NCBI GenBank assembly: GCA_937951895.1
Contig: CALFER010000006.1
Coordinates: 1 to 10,234 of the forward strand
Direction of reading: 5' to 3'
DNA length: 10,234 bases
DNA from: an uncultured bacterium
Lineage (GTDB): Bacteria > CSSED10-310 > CALFER01
This document shows positions 1-6,044 of this stretch, piece by piece; the stretch's first letter is position 1, and every line of letters begins with the position of its first letter. A program made the translations under genes and the position numbers. The notes under the pieces are model-generated. The model was not told where the DNA came from, did no database searches, and saw nothing but the letters and a program-made list of their open reading frames with translations.

Positions 1-977
1 GTTGGCAACCGATACCCATCAGCATCAAAATCACAATAGAAAGGGCCAGTCGTGTAGTTACCTGAGGTAATCGGCAGGGTAAAAACTGCATCTGTATAAT
101 AACATTGACGATAACCGTTCTGAAGAGATAACAAATTGGCATACAACAGTGCCTCATACCACGTAACTGTCTGCACAGGATGATTCATCGTCGGACTCTG
201 ATCTGTGAAGCTCGGATCAAAAGGTAGCGTGCTTTGAGCCGCCTTCAGATCAGCCCACATCTGGCGCGTAACCTCCGTCTCCATCACTAGCAGATCCCGA
301 GTCAAGATGTGCGTGAATTGCCGCTCGATCCCACTCCGGTAAGGTTCTGATGAGGGTGATCCCTGTGTAAAACTGCCAGCCGAAATCGCTATCATATTCC
401 CGACATATACATGACCCGGAGTCACAACGGGTGTCATCGTCGGTGTAACTGTCGGCGGTATGCTCTGTGTGGCGGAGGGAGTTGGAGTCGGCGTCTCCGT
501 TGGTACCGGTGTGTCCGTCGGCCTTGGTGTTGGTGTCCATTTATGCTCACTGTCTAGCCAGAACTCCTGGAAATCATACCCGTAATAAATCTCATTCAAG
601 AACCAAGCTCCCCAGAAGTACATTGGTCCGAAAGGGACGTAATCATCTATATCTGGAAAGTTGAATTCCAGAAAAACAATGCTTGCTTCACCTTCGAGGA
701 TATCCGTTTCTAAGAAGTTAACTTCCTGCGTGAACGTCGGCCAAAAGTAATATGCACCGAAAATTTCCAGAATGCCAAAGATCTTCGCTTCTTGGACAGA
801 TGCGCCTTGGTTGTTCAGATAAAGCTCAGATTTGAAATGATCGAATGAGACGAAACCTCCGTCATTCAAGCACAGGTCCACTATTACTGCTGCGGAGATG
901 GTTGTTGGGATGATGAATATGAAAATGAACGTAGTCAATCCGATGACCCGTTTCTGCCATTCTCTATCGATACCCAT
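1..977 (-). CDS. Exported FGE-sulfatase (SUMF1-like) domain protein, 3' end beyond window
   Basis: The frame is open from the ATG at 977 to the window edge (325 codons, no stop). A strong Shine-Dalgarno GGGGGAGG lies five bases before the ATG. Residues 1-30 form a signal peptide or anchor (basic start, then FIFIFIIP). Residues 31-145 are an unrecognised, aromatic-rich domain. Residues 148-187 are a Thr/Pro linker (TPTPRPTDTPVPTETPTPTP), and from about 193 the FGE-sulfatase fold begins: GNMIAISAGSFTQGSP, METEVTRQMW, NHPVQTVTWYEALLYAN, DADGYRLP. True FGE converts a sulfatase Cys to formylglycine, but most bacterial relatives with this layout are secreted and of unknown role. The catalytic Cys region would lie beyond the left edge, so activity cannot be judged. 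It is divergent from the ArdC fragment. Family confidence is high, function low. Confidence 0.9.
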   Translation of the reverse strand, partial: MGIDREWQKRVIGLTTFIFIFIIPTTISAAVIVDLCLNDGGFVSFDHFKSELYLNNQGASVQEAKIFGILEIFGAYYFWPTFTQEVNFLETDILEGEASIVFLEFNFPDIDDYVPFGPMYFWGAWFLNEIYYGYDFQEFWLDSEHKWTPTPRPTDTPVPTETPTPTPSATQSIPPTVTPTMTPVVTPGHVYVGNMIAISAGSFTQGSPSSEPYRSGIERQFTHILTRDLLVMETEVTRQMWADLKAAQSTLPFDPSFTDQSPTMNHPVQTVTWYEALLYANLLSLQNGYRQCYYTDAVFTLPITSGNYTTGPFYCDFDADGYRLP

Positions 978-1327
978 TGTAACCTCCCCCAGTAGAATGC
1001 CACTACTTGCGATATTACCCATTGTCATCAATTTAGTAAAGGTAACATGCGGTGAGAACAAAAGGACTCGATTGGAAGTGACGTGTTTGAAACTCGCGGT
1101 TTTTACACATTCAACGAGTGAATAACACTAACTGGGAGAAGGATATTCCCCACTCGCGTGGACAAAATTGTGAAAAATCTCGCGGGCATCTAGTCTGGAT
1201 GGGACCCACGAAATGCTATTCGCCGTTTCGAGCCCCCGGCATCCCAAATTTCCCAAATCTCGTATCGCATAACTCAATATCATCAACCCGCTCTGCACCA
1301 TCGCAGAGTTATGAAAGGAGTGTATCT
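978..1327. other. Intergenic region between FGE-like gene and ArdC fragment
   Basis: No convincing gene is visible on either strand. A weak minus-strand promoter for the FGE-like gene may be TTTACT (1035-1040), 17 bases, TAATAT (1012-1017); only four of six bases match at each box. Just before the ArdC ribosome-binding site there are nested inverted repeats: CTCTGC (1291-1296) with GCAGAG (1303-1308), and ATAACTC (1269-1275) with GAGTTAT (1306-1312). They could form alternative hairpins in the ArdC leader or be an operator. This is inference from symmetry only. Confidence 0.45.
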
Positions 1328-1642
1328 ATGAGCTTGAATCCTAAAGTCAGTGAAACCTTGAACCGGATCGTCGAACTGTTCCGGACTGGCAATGTTCCAC
1401 AGGCGATCTCCATCGCCACGTTCCCGCCGTTCGATGTACCCTCGTGTGCCGGAACTGCAGAGCACGGGGGGTATGTCGTAGGTAAAGGCGATCCGTTCAA
1501 CTTTCAATTCGGAGCGTATAGTCTGCGTCGTAGTCGCAGGAGATGTGTCAGATGCCCTACCCAAAACTGACGCAAGACTCCCAAGCGGAAGAAAAGCGCT
1601 TCCAAGGACCAGCAAACACATAGAAATCATTCGGTCAATCAT
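1283..1642 (-). CDS. Exported protein of unknown function, 3' part lost at junction
   Basis: The ATG at 1642 overlaps the stop of the upstream membrane protein gene as ATGA, so translation is probably coupled. A longer start at 1666 (MVPVAEEV) has its Shine-Dalgarno directly against the ATG and is less likely. The N-terminus looks like a signal peptide: MIDRMISMCLLVLGSAFLPL, then GSLASVLG. Residues 30-66 (Thr-rich, then LKVERIAFTYDIPPVLCSSG) are probably native. After about residue 66 the frame is antisense to the ArdC fragment and is Arg-rich (GYIERRERGDGDRLW), so the last 53 residues are probably accidental read-through past a junction near 1447-1455. It may be the start of a third exported toxin-array gene. 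I do not recognise the family. Confidence 0.5.
   Translation of the reverse strand: MIDRMISMCLLVLGSAFLPLGSLASVLGRASDTSPATTTQTIRSELKVERIAFTYDIPPVLCSSGTRGYIERRERGDGDRLWNIASPEQFDDPVQGFTDFRIQAHRYTPFITLRWCRAG
1328..1570 (+). pseudogene. ArdC-like N-terminal fragment, truncated by rearrangement
   Basis: The ATG at 1328 follows AAAGGAG (1314-1320) at seven bases. The first 40 or so residues (MSLNPKVSETLNRIVELF, then AISIATFPPFDVPS) resemble the N-terminus of ArdC-like ssDNA-binding-domain proteins, which are carried by plasmids and other mobile DNA; this comparison is from memory. After DVPSCA, near 1447, the expected Trp-Ser/Asn-Arg continuation is missing. The frame instead runs through sequence antisense to an exported minus-strand protein and ends at 1570, giving an 80-residue hybrid with an unrelated Arg-rich tail. 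The frame can be extended upstream to 1118, but that part shows no coding character. I read this as the 5' stump of a gene cut by a recombination junction; the 3' part is not found in this window. Confidence 0.6.
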
Positions 1643-1938
1643 GACTTCTTCCGCGACAGGAACCATCCTCCCACAAGCATCACAAGAACGAAGTGCAGGT
1701 AGGAGAAGACCACCAGTGCTCCGGCAACAAAACCGACGACCTTCGGTTGTGCAGTCCAGGAATCTCCACCTGCAGTAAACGATGTGGCGACCACGAGCGC
1801 AAGCAGAAGGAATTCAATATATGGCATGAACGAGATGCCCTCACCTTCCTTCTTACGGAGCAATGCATACGGTAGGGTGATGTTGAACACGCACTTCATC
1901 GCAAGCAGAATGAGCAGGATGTAGACGATGATGATCAT
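1639..1938 (-). CDS. Small three-helix membrane protein, candidate immunity protein of mini-RHS 2
   Basis: This is a 99-residue protein with three hydrophobic stretches (about 2-24, 38-54 and 66-93), a basic loop (LLRKKEGEG) and a basic C-terminus (SRKKS). The ATG shares one base with the stop of the RHS gene (TAATG), and GGAGG lies within the last codons of that gene, so translation is tightly coupled. A short gene directly behind an RHS C-terminal toxin domain is the usual position for its immunity protein. A membrane-embedded one would suit a toxin acting at the membrane or periplasm. No family is recognised and the immunity role is inferred from position. The next gene overlaps its stop by ATGA. 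Confidence 0.8.
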   Translation of the reverse strand: MIIIVYILLILLAMKCVFNITLPYALLRKKEGEGISFMPYIEFLLLALVVATSFTAGGDSWTAQPKVVGFVAGALVVFSYLHFVLVMLVGGWFLSRKKS

Positions 1939-3014
1939 TACTCGCCTCCTCCCAGCACACGTTGGCCGAGGGGCGCTTTGATGACTTCAGGACCGGGAGG
2001 GAGTTTCAGGGATGAGGTCGGGACTTCATCTGTGATGGAGTTCAAGAAGTCAGCCTGTGACTTTTGAATGCGAAAGTACGGAAATTTACCGGTCCTGACA
2101 ACCTTTGGACCAGGCAAGCCGGATTTCCAGAAGTTCCATTTGGTCGCCTCGCCTTTCATCACCCAGCGTCCAGGATTCAGGTCGGGGATAATTCCTTTAT
2201 CTGCCCACGATGTAACCATCGTCATTTCGTTCTTTGCGGCTGCTGCAGTTGCTCCGATTTGAGCTCTGGACGTAGTAACAACCGGACTTCCCTTGACAGA
2301 CACTTGCATCGATTTTGCCGATGCACCGTTGATACTTGTCGAGATGTCGATCATTGATCGTACACCGAAGATGTCATACGGCTGATCCGAGATCTTGTCC
2401 CATGGATGCCATGCTACGGGAACTTCGTTGTTGCCATCCGGGTCGATGTATCGCAGAGGGTTATCAAGGCAGTAAGCGTAGACATTCCAACTCTGAGGTT
2501 CTTCTGAATTCCCTTTCACATTATCCGGTGACAAGAACCTTGGTGGCATTTCATAAGAGGAATCCGTCGTGATCCCGTTGTAATACCTCGCATTGAAGTA
2601 GTGCTTGCCGGTTGAGGCGTCAAACAGTTTGCCGGTGTACCGCACATCCTGCTCGACGAGCAGCGGACTACCCAGATCAGCGAAGTCCGCCCCAAACGGT
2701 TCATAACTGTGAATCTCATACGGTGTTCCGCCACTCTGCCCCGGCCAGACAACATTGCCAGAATCATCCGTAAACGCGATCGGACTACCAAGATGATTCA
2801 GGTGCGCGTACGTCACATCAGTGATACTGACACCGTCATCCACGACTCTCGTCAGCCCTTCCAGAACTGCTGTTTGGGACTCAATGTAGATAGAACGTTC
2901 TGGAGAGTTTCCATTCGAAGATGACGCTGTATGAGAGAAGGCGGATGAAGAAAAAAACAAGACTGCGATTAATAAGCAAAGAGCTTGAAGTTGTGGATAG
3001 GCTGATCGCCTCAT
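1938..3014 (-). CDS. Mini-RHS exported toxin 2 (RHS-associated core with C-terminal toxin domain)
   Basis: This 358-residue protein has, in order: a signal peptide (about 1-28, LCLLIAVLFFSSSAFS), a Ser/Asn-rich stretch, and an RHS-associated core at 57-194 (YAHLNHLGSPIAFTDDSGN, YEPFGADF, KHYFNARYYNGITTD, PPRFLSPD, ending in DPDG). A linker at 195-246 (EVPVAWHPWDK, YDIFG, RSMIDISTSINGASAK) is also present in RHS 1. A distinct C-terminal domain follows from about 247 (ADKGIIPDLNPGRWVM, WNFWKSGLPGPK, FPYF, GQRVLGGGE). No YD repeats are left, so the shell is almost wholly missing; full RHS proteins exceed 1000 residues. The frame extends to a TTG at 3032, only two bases after AGGGAG, so I prefer the ATG at 3014. 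The C-terminal domain is a probable toxin of a type I cannot name. Confidence 0.87.
   Translation of the reverse strand: MRRSAYPQLQALCLLIAVLFFSSSAFSHTASSSNGNSPERSIYIESQTAVLEGLTRVVDDGVSITDVTYAHLNHLGSPIAFTDDSGNVVWPGQSGGTPYEIHSYEPFGADFADLGSPLLVEQDVRYTGKLFDASTGKHYFNARYYNGITTDSSYEMPPRFLSPDNVKGNSEEPQSWNVYAYCLDNPLRYIDPDGNNEVPVAWHPWDKISDQPYDIFGVRSMIDISTSINGASAKSMQVSVKGSPVVTTSRAQIGATAAAAKNEMTMVTSWADKGIIPDLNPGRWVMKGEATKWNFWKSGLPGPKVVRTGKFPYFRIQKSQADFLNSITDEVPTSSLKLPPGPEVIKAPLGQRVLGGGE
2282..2852. repeat. Direct repeat of RHS core and linker, copy in mini-RHS 2
   Basis: It matches 3725-4292 in the same orientation, with an offset of 1440-1443 because of one extra codon (LLVEQ against IIEQ). Positions 2722-2831 match with one mismatch in 110 bases, and 2282-2315 are identical. 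Other parts differ mostly at synonymous sites. The uneven divergence suggests gene conversion or repeated recombination. The repeat codes for the RHS-associated core and the linker before the toxin domain. Confidence 0.9.
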
Positions 3015-3025
3015 TCTACTATCAT
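3011..3025 (-). promoter_or_regulatory. Possible four-codon leader peptide coupled to mini-RHS 2
   Basis: The Shine-Dalgarno AGGGAG (3035-3040) is nine bases from an ATG at 3025. That ATG opens a four-codon frame, M-I-V-E, whose TGA overlaps the RHS 2 ATG at 3014 as ATGA. The RHS start has no good site of its own (about 20 bases away), so ribosomes may reach it by termination and re-start. The alternative is a direct TTG start at 3032. This is inference from spacing. Confidence 0.3.
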
Positions 3026-3087
3026 TACTCAATTCTCCCTAATCCTCAATCATTTTTAATCGCGTGCAATCTCATTGCTGTCAATTC

Positions 3088-3306
3088 TTATTGAATCTCA
3101 ACCTTTACAATCCTATCCGGATCGAACGTTACTGTTAAACTAGTTCCAACTTTTACGATTTCCTCACTCCACGCGACAAACACGTCGCTAATTCTGCTTC
3201 CGTCATCAAGAGTGACGACAATTCTGGTTACTCCGTAACTACACTCCGGCATAGCGGCAATTTGATCCCGGAAACGAACCGGTATTAAACTTGATCGATT
3301 ATTCAT
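3088..3306 (-). CDS. Candidate immunity protein for mini-RHS toxin 1 (72 aa)
   Basis: The ATG at 3306 shares one base with the stop of RHS 1 (TAATG), and GAGG sits six bases before it, inside the end of the toxin gene. The protein is soluble, 72 residues, with no signal or membrane segment: MNNRSSLIPVRFRDQIAAM, CSYGVTRIVVTLDDGSRISD, VFVAWSEEIVKVG and TFDPDRIVKVEI. The pattern of short beta strands with a V-x-V-x-L-x-D-G hairpin suggests a small beta-rich fold. Position and size point to a cytosolic immunity protein that binds the RHS 1 C-terminal domain. I have an impression of similar small proteins beside RHS toxins, but can give no family name. RHS 2 starts about 75 bases downstream, so the two toxin pairs are probably co-transcribed. 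Confidence 0.82.
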   Translation of the reverse strand: MNNRSSLIPVRFRDQIAAMPECSYGVTRIVVTLDDGSRISDVFVAWSEEIVKVGTSLTVTFDPDRIVKVEIQ

Positions 3307-4964
3307 TAGAAACCTCTAGGGAAAATAACTTCCTCAACCCCGCCCACTCCGCCATACTGGCCACCCGGAACAATGCCACGCTGAATAGCTGTCCCGACTG
3401 GAGGCTCAAGAATACGGTAGTATTGTGGTGCTGTTCCGGGAAGGTCGCCGAGATTTTTCAATGCAGTTGGGTTGTTGCCAATTGATTTGAAAGTTGCTTC
3501 AGGGAATGCATAAGTACCAGGCAGAACACCACCTGGTGTTTCAAATGTGAACTTGAGATTCTGAGGCCCAGCACCCACACGAACAAATCGTTCACCTGCC
3601 GCTGTTACTCCCGGTGTCTGAACACTTGCACCTCTCGCAAACGGAAATTCAAGTTGCGTATAAGTTGTTGTTTTTATGTCATAATGAGCTTGAATCAGCA
3701 GATCTTTTTGAACCGTAGAGACAGCCGGACTTCCCTTGACAGACACTTGCATCGATTTAGCCGATGCACCGTTAATACTTGTCGAGATATCAATCATCGA
3801 CCGTATGCCGAAGATGTCATACGGTAAATCTGAAAATTTATCCCAAGGGTGCCAGATTACCGGTACTTCATAGTTTCCATCAGGATCTACCATGTTTACC
3901 GGATTATTCAGGCAATACCTATATCGATTCCACGACTGACCACCTTCCGGATTCCCGTTGATAACATCTGGACTCAAGAATCGCGGAGGCATTTCATATG
4001 AGGAGTCCGTCGTGATCCCATTGTAATACCGAGCATTGAAGTAATGCTTCTCCGTGCTTGTATCGAAGAGTTTTCCGGTAAACCGAACATCTTGTTCGAT
4101 GATCGGAGAACCCAGATCAGCGAAATCCGCTCCGAAGGGTTCGTAATTATGGATCTCGTATGGTGTTCCGCCACTCTGCCCCGGCCAGACAACATTGCCA
4201 GAATCATCCGTAAACGCGATCGGACTACCAAGATGATTCAGATGCGCGTACGTCACATCAGTGATACTGACGCCGTCGTCCACTACCCTAGCCAGCAACT
4301 GCCCTTCCAGATAGATTTCATCGTAATAACTGAGCAGGTTTTCGTCATATGTCGAGATCAGTTGTTCACCCAAATAGCAGTATGCGAGGCTGCTCATCCC
4401 GCTGGTCTTTTTGATCCTCTTCCCGAGTGAATCGTAGGTGTAGCTGTCTGATCCACTGGAGGTCATCTGACCAAGTTGGTCATAATCGTATGTGTAAACC
4501 CCATCATCGGTCAGATTGCCATCCGCATCGTACGTTACGCCGTTCAGATGGTTGTTGGTGTATGCAAAACTGCTCGATTCCGAAGGACCCGTTTTAGATA
4601 CTGTCTGAACATTGCCGTTCGCGTCGTAAACGTAGGTGAAATCCCTGTCTGAGACACCGTAGGCATTCGTAAGCCGGTTCAAGGGGTCGTAAACGAAATG
4701 CTCAGATCCGATATCCGTGATGTTCCCGAATGGATCGTATACGAAATCGTTGTTGATCAGATCGTCCACTCCGATGGTCGTGACCCAGTTATCAGGTCGG
4801 TTTCTGACGTCCGGCGTGATGCTGGTCATCACGCCATTCCCGTACGTCCCTGTCATCAGCCCGCCAGCCTTTGTTACAAGGCCTGATGCACAGAATCCGT
4901 TCACTGGCCATGGCGCAGTTACGATACTGGCGATTATGAGGAGAAGCCACACTGTTCGTTTCAT
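3306..4964 (-). CDS. Mini-RHS exported toxin 1 (YD repeats, RHS core, C-terminal toxin domain)
   Basis: The ATG at 4964 has AGGA seven bases before it and starts a signal peptide (MKRTVWLLLIIASIVTAPWP); the frame extends to 5036 without a ribosome-binding site. The protein has 552 residues. YD repeats span about 76-185 (FVYDPFGNITDI, FVYDPLNRLTNAYG, YVYDANGNVQTV, VTYDADGNLTD, YTYDSLGKRIKK). The RHS-associated core runs to DPDG at 360-363, and a linker at 364-413 is shared with RHS 2. A variable domain covers 414-552 (AGERFVRVGAG, PQYYRILEPPVGTAIQRG, GGQYGGVGGVEEVIFPRGF). The glycine-rich end resembles many polymorphic-toxin tails, but I cannot assign an activity. RHS shells enclose and deliver C-terminal toxins. 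This one has about a third of a normal shell and begins abruptly after the signal peptide, so it is probably rebuilt from a displaced 3' end. Confidence 0.93.
   Translation of the reverse strand: MKRTVWLLLIIASIVTAPWPVNGFCASGLVTKAGGLMTGTYGNGVMTSITPDVRNRPDNWVTTIGVDDLINNDFVYDPFGNITDIGSEHFVYDPLNRLTNAYGVSDRDFTYVYDANGNVQTVSKTGPSESSSFAYTNNHLNGVTYDADGNLTDDGVYTYDYDQLGQMTSSGSDSYTYDSLGKRIKKTSGMSSLAYCYLGEQLISTYDENLLSYYDEIYLEGQLLARVVDDGVSITDVTYAHLNHLGSPIAFTDDSGNVVWPGQSGGTPYEIHNYEPFGADFADLGSPIIEQDVRFTGKLFDTSTEKHYFNARYYNGITTDSSYEMPPRFLSPDVINGNPEGGQSWNRYRYCLNNPVNMVDPDGNYEVPVIWHPWDKFSDLPYDIFGIRSMIDISTSINGASAKSMQVSVKGSPAVSTVQKDLLIQAHYDIKTTTYTQLEFPFARGASVQTPGVTAAGERFVRVGAGPQNLKFTFETPGGVLPGTYAFPEATFKSIGNNPTALKNLGDLPGTAPQYYRILEPPVGTAIQRGIVPGGQYGGVGGVEEVIFPRGF
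3725..4292. repeat. Direct repeat of RHS core and linker, copy in mini-RHS 1
   Basis: This is the partner of 2282-2852. Recombination between the two copies would exchange the toxin tail of RHS 1 for that of RHS 2 and delete the 72-residue immunity gene between them. That is the classical route of C-terminal displacement in RHS loci. Confidence 0.9.
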
Positions 4965-5136
4965 GAGCGTATCCTGGCTTTTTTCGTTGGATTTTTCAAG
5001 GTAAAGTGAAGAGTATTTCGAAGATTGCAAGGACATGAAAAATTGGAGTGCCGGAAAAGCAGGCTATCAAGAGACTGCGAGTTGCTCGATCCATCCCGAT
5101 CCCGATTACCCAGGCATTGGCAAAAATTGGGCATTT

Positions 5137-5164
5137 CACGCGCTGTAGCCTTTCATAGCGCGTG
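5137..5164 (-). terminator. Hairpin after the 140-residue gene, possible weak terminator
   Basis: CACGCGCT (5137-5144) and AGCGCGTG (5157-5164) form a perfect 8-bp stem with a 12-base loop, five bases after the stop of the upstream minus-strand gene. On that strand the stem is followed by AAATGCCCAATTTTTG, so the T-run is delayed by about ten bases and termination would be weak. The rest of 4965-5169 holds no gene and no clear promoter that I can support. Confidence 0.35.
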
Positions 5165-5169
5165 GCGTG

Positions 5170-5592
5170 TTAGGTGCGTTGGCCGTCTGGCGAGCGAAGG
5201 TATTTGGGAAGGACAAGGCGAAGTTCTTTAGCGGCTTTCAACAACTGGCGTTCTTCGTTGTCACGAACCATAACGAATTTAAAAGCCTTCTCGTTCGCCA
5301 ATCGTTCCGTTTGCGTTACCGCCGCCATGTACTGACTATTGAGATCGGGAAACCACGGCGTTTCTTTTCGGTTATCGATGTCGGACAACTGCCCATTCTT
5401 GCGACCAAAAACCATCACAAAAAGAGCGTCATCGCCAGGCTCGTAGGATACCGACACTACACTCTTGTGAGTGGTGAAACTGATATGAAAGGATCGTCCG
5501 CTGATCGAAGGTTCATCTATAACAAACCCCAACTCCTTCAAGAAGGGCTCGAAGGCCTCACGCGCTATTCGAAGGAAATCCTGGCCGTTCAC
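5170..5592 (-). CDS. 140-aa soluble protein, possible orphan immunity protein
   Basis: It starts at GTG 5592 (M-N-G-Q-D-F-L-R-I-A); no ATG is available in frame after the preceding TAA. The protein is soluble: an N-terminal helix (QDFLRIAREAFEPFLKELGF), strands with SGRSFHISFTTHKSVVSVSYEPGDDALFVMVF, then a long Lys/Glu-rich helix (ERQLLKAAKELRLVLPKYL). An N-terminal helix, a central sheet carrying S-V-S-Y-E-P-G-D and a C-terminal helix are reminiscent of small immunity-type proteins found beside RHS and other polymorphic toxins. No partner toxin lies directly upstream, so it would be an orphan immunity gene kept from an earlier cassette. The role is inferred from context. The stop lies 205 bases before RHS 1, with a hairpin between. 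Confidence 0.8.
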   Translation of the reverse strand: MNGQDFLRIAREAFEPFLKELGFVIDEPSISGRSFHISFTTHKSVVSVSYEPGDDALFVMVFGRKNGQLSDIDNRKETPWFPDLNSQYMAAVTQTERLANEKAFKFVMVRDNEERQLLKAAKELRLVLPKYLRSPDGQRT

Positions 5593-5631
5593 GGAATCAC
5601 CGCAGATATCAGTTTGCGAATCGTAATCATG

Positions 5632-5898
5632 TTATGAACCGTACCGAATAACTATTCCAGCATCTCCAGTCTTGCTATCAAATGAGGACTCTACAATACC
5701 CCACGAGAAACTCTTAGGTGGTTTCATTCCTAAGAGATCTTCCAACAATCGGTCATTTGCCGCCTTCGTTTCCGATTCCTTCGCAGACGAATAGTCAGCC
5801 CATGAGTTGGAACCAGATACACATGACAGGTGTAGCGATCTGATTCGGTTATCCTCAAATGAAATGGAAAGGCTGATCGGACGTCTGGCAAGGGACAT
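5632..5898 (-). CDS. Small protein, possible orphan immunity protein, native 5' end lost
   Basis: The protein visible from ATG 5898 has 88 residues (MSLARRPISLSISFEDNRIR, CVSGSNSWADYSSAKES, PPKSFSWGIVESS, DAGIVIRYGS) and looks like a small beta-sandwich. The frame continues upstream without a stop to 6096. Residues before the Met (K-L-L-E-N-G-P-W-K-T-F-S-I-R-N, 5899-5943) read as part of the same protein, so its true N-terminus was probably near 5943. Beyond that the frame passes into repeat copy A. No ATG, GTG or TTG with a ribosome-binding site is seen; ATG 5898 has none and would omit about 15 native residues. Either the gene is dead or it uses an unusual start. Immunity function is a guess from neighbours. 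Confidence 0.55.
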   Translation of the reverse strand: MSLARRPISLSISFEDNRIRSLHLSCVSGSNSWADYSSAKESETKAANDRLLEDLLGMKPPKSFSWGIVESSFDSKTGDAGIVIRYGS

Positions 5899-5940
5899 AT
5901 TTCTGATAGAAAAGGTCTTCCAAGGACCATTCTCTAACAG

Positions 5941-6044
5941 CTTGAATTTCTCAGGGGAGAAAAGTTCGATTACCGTCCAATCCGGGGAGCTGAAAGATGC
6001 GGTAGGCAGAACTTCTTCGGATAGGAGTTCTGCCTTTTTCTTTA
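5941..6044 (-). repeat. KAE/SSP hairpin module, copy A (fused in frame to the gene at 5632)
   Basis: Bases 5941-5994 match 9137-9190 at 53 of 54 positions. The perfect hairpin 6004-6035 follows at the same spacing. On the minus strand the module reads K-A-E-L-L-S-E-E-V-L-P-T-A-S-F-S-S-P, then DWTVIELFSPEKFK, with the hairpin arms coding AEL and EVLP. Copy A breaks off at EKFK and continues in frame into K-L-L-E-N-G, so it lacks the tail EWFETAMESELKELH seen in copy B. The frame is open back to a TAG at 6097-6099 but has no ATG, GTG or TTG. The family is unrecognised. Confidence 0.75.
6004..6043 (+). terminator. Intrinsic-terminator-like hairpin in module copy A
   Basis: AGGCAGAACT (6004-6013) pairs perfectly with AGTTCTGCCT (6026-6035) around a 12-base loop and is followed by TTTTTCTTT on the plus strand. 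There is no plus-strand gene upstream for it to end. It may block antisense transcription of the ATP-binding gene, or serve as RNA structure within the module when read on the minus strand. Confidence 0.6.

Noticed and set aside
250..540. Minus-strand 96-codon frame rich in Asp, Thr and Gly.
   Set aside because: It is a shifted frame of the Thr/Pro linker of the FGE-like protein, whose real frame runs across the whole region.
1118..1327. Upstream extension of the ArdC-like frame to ATG 1118.
   Set aside because: The extension has no ribosome-binding site and no coding character, while ATG 1328 has a well-placed Shine-Dalgarno and matches the family start.
3974..4231. Minus-strand frames starting MVVRSRLRMILAMLSGRGRVAEH, found in both RHS genes (also 2516-2791).
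   Set aside because: They are shadow frames of the duplicated RHS core; their likeness follows from DNA identity of the duplication.
5137..5175. Integron attC-like site: GTTAGGT (5169-5175) with ACCTAAC holding the stop codon, beside an 8-bp hairpin.
   Set aside because: The second core site that should pair with it is not found within about 130 bases, and the stem does not extend into the core. One half-site is likely by chance or a worn remnant.
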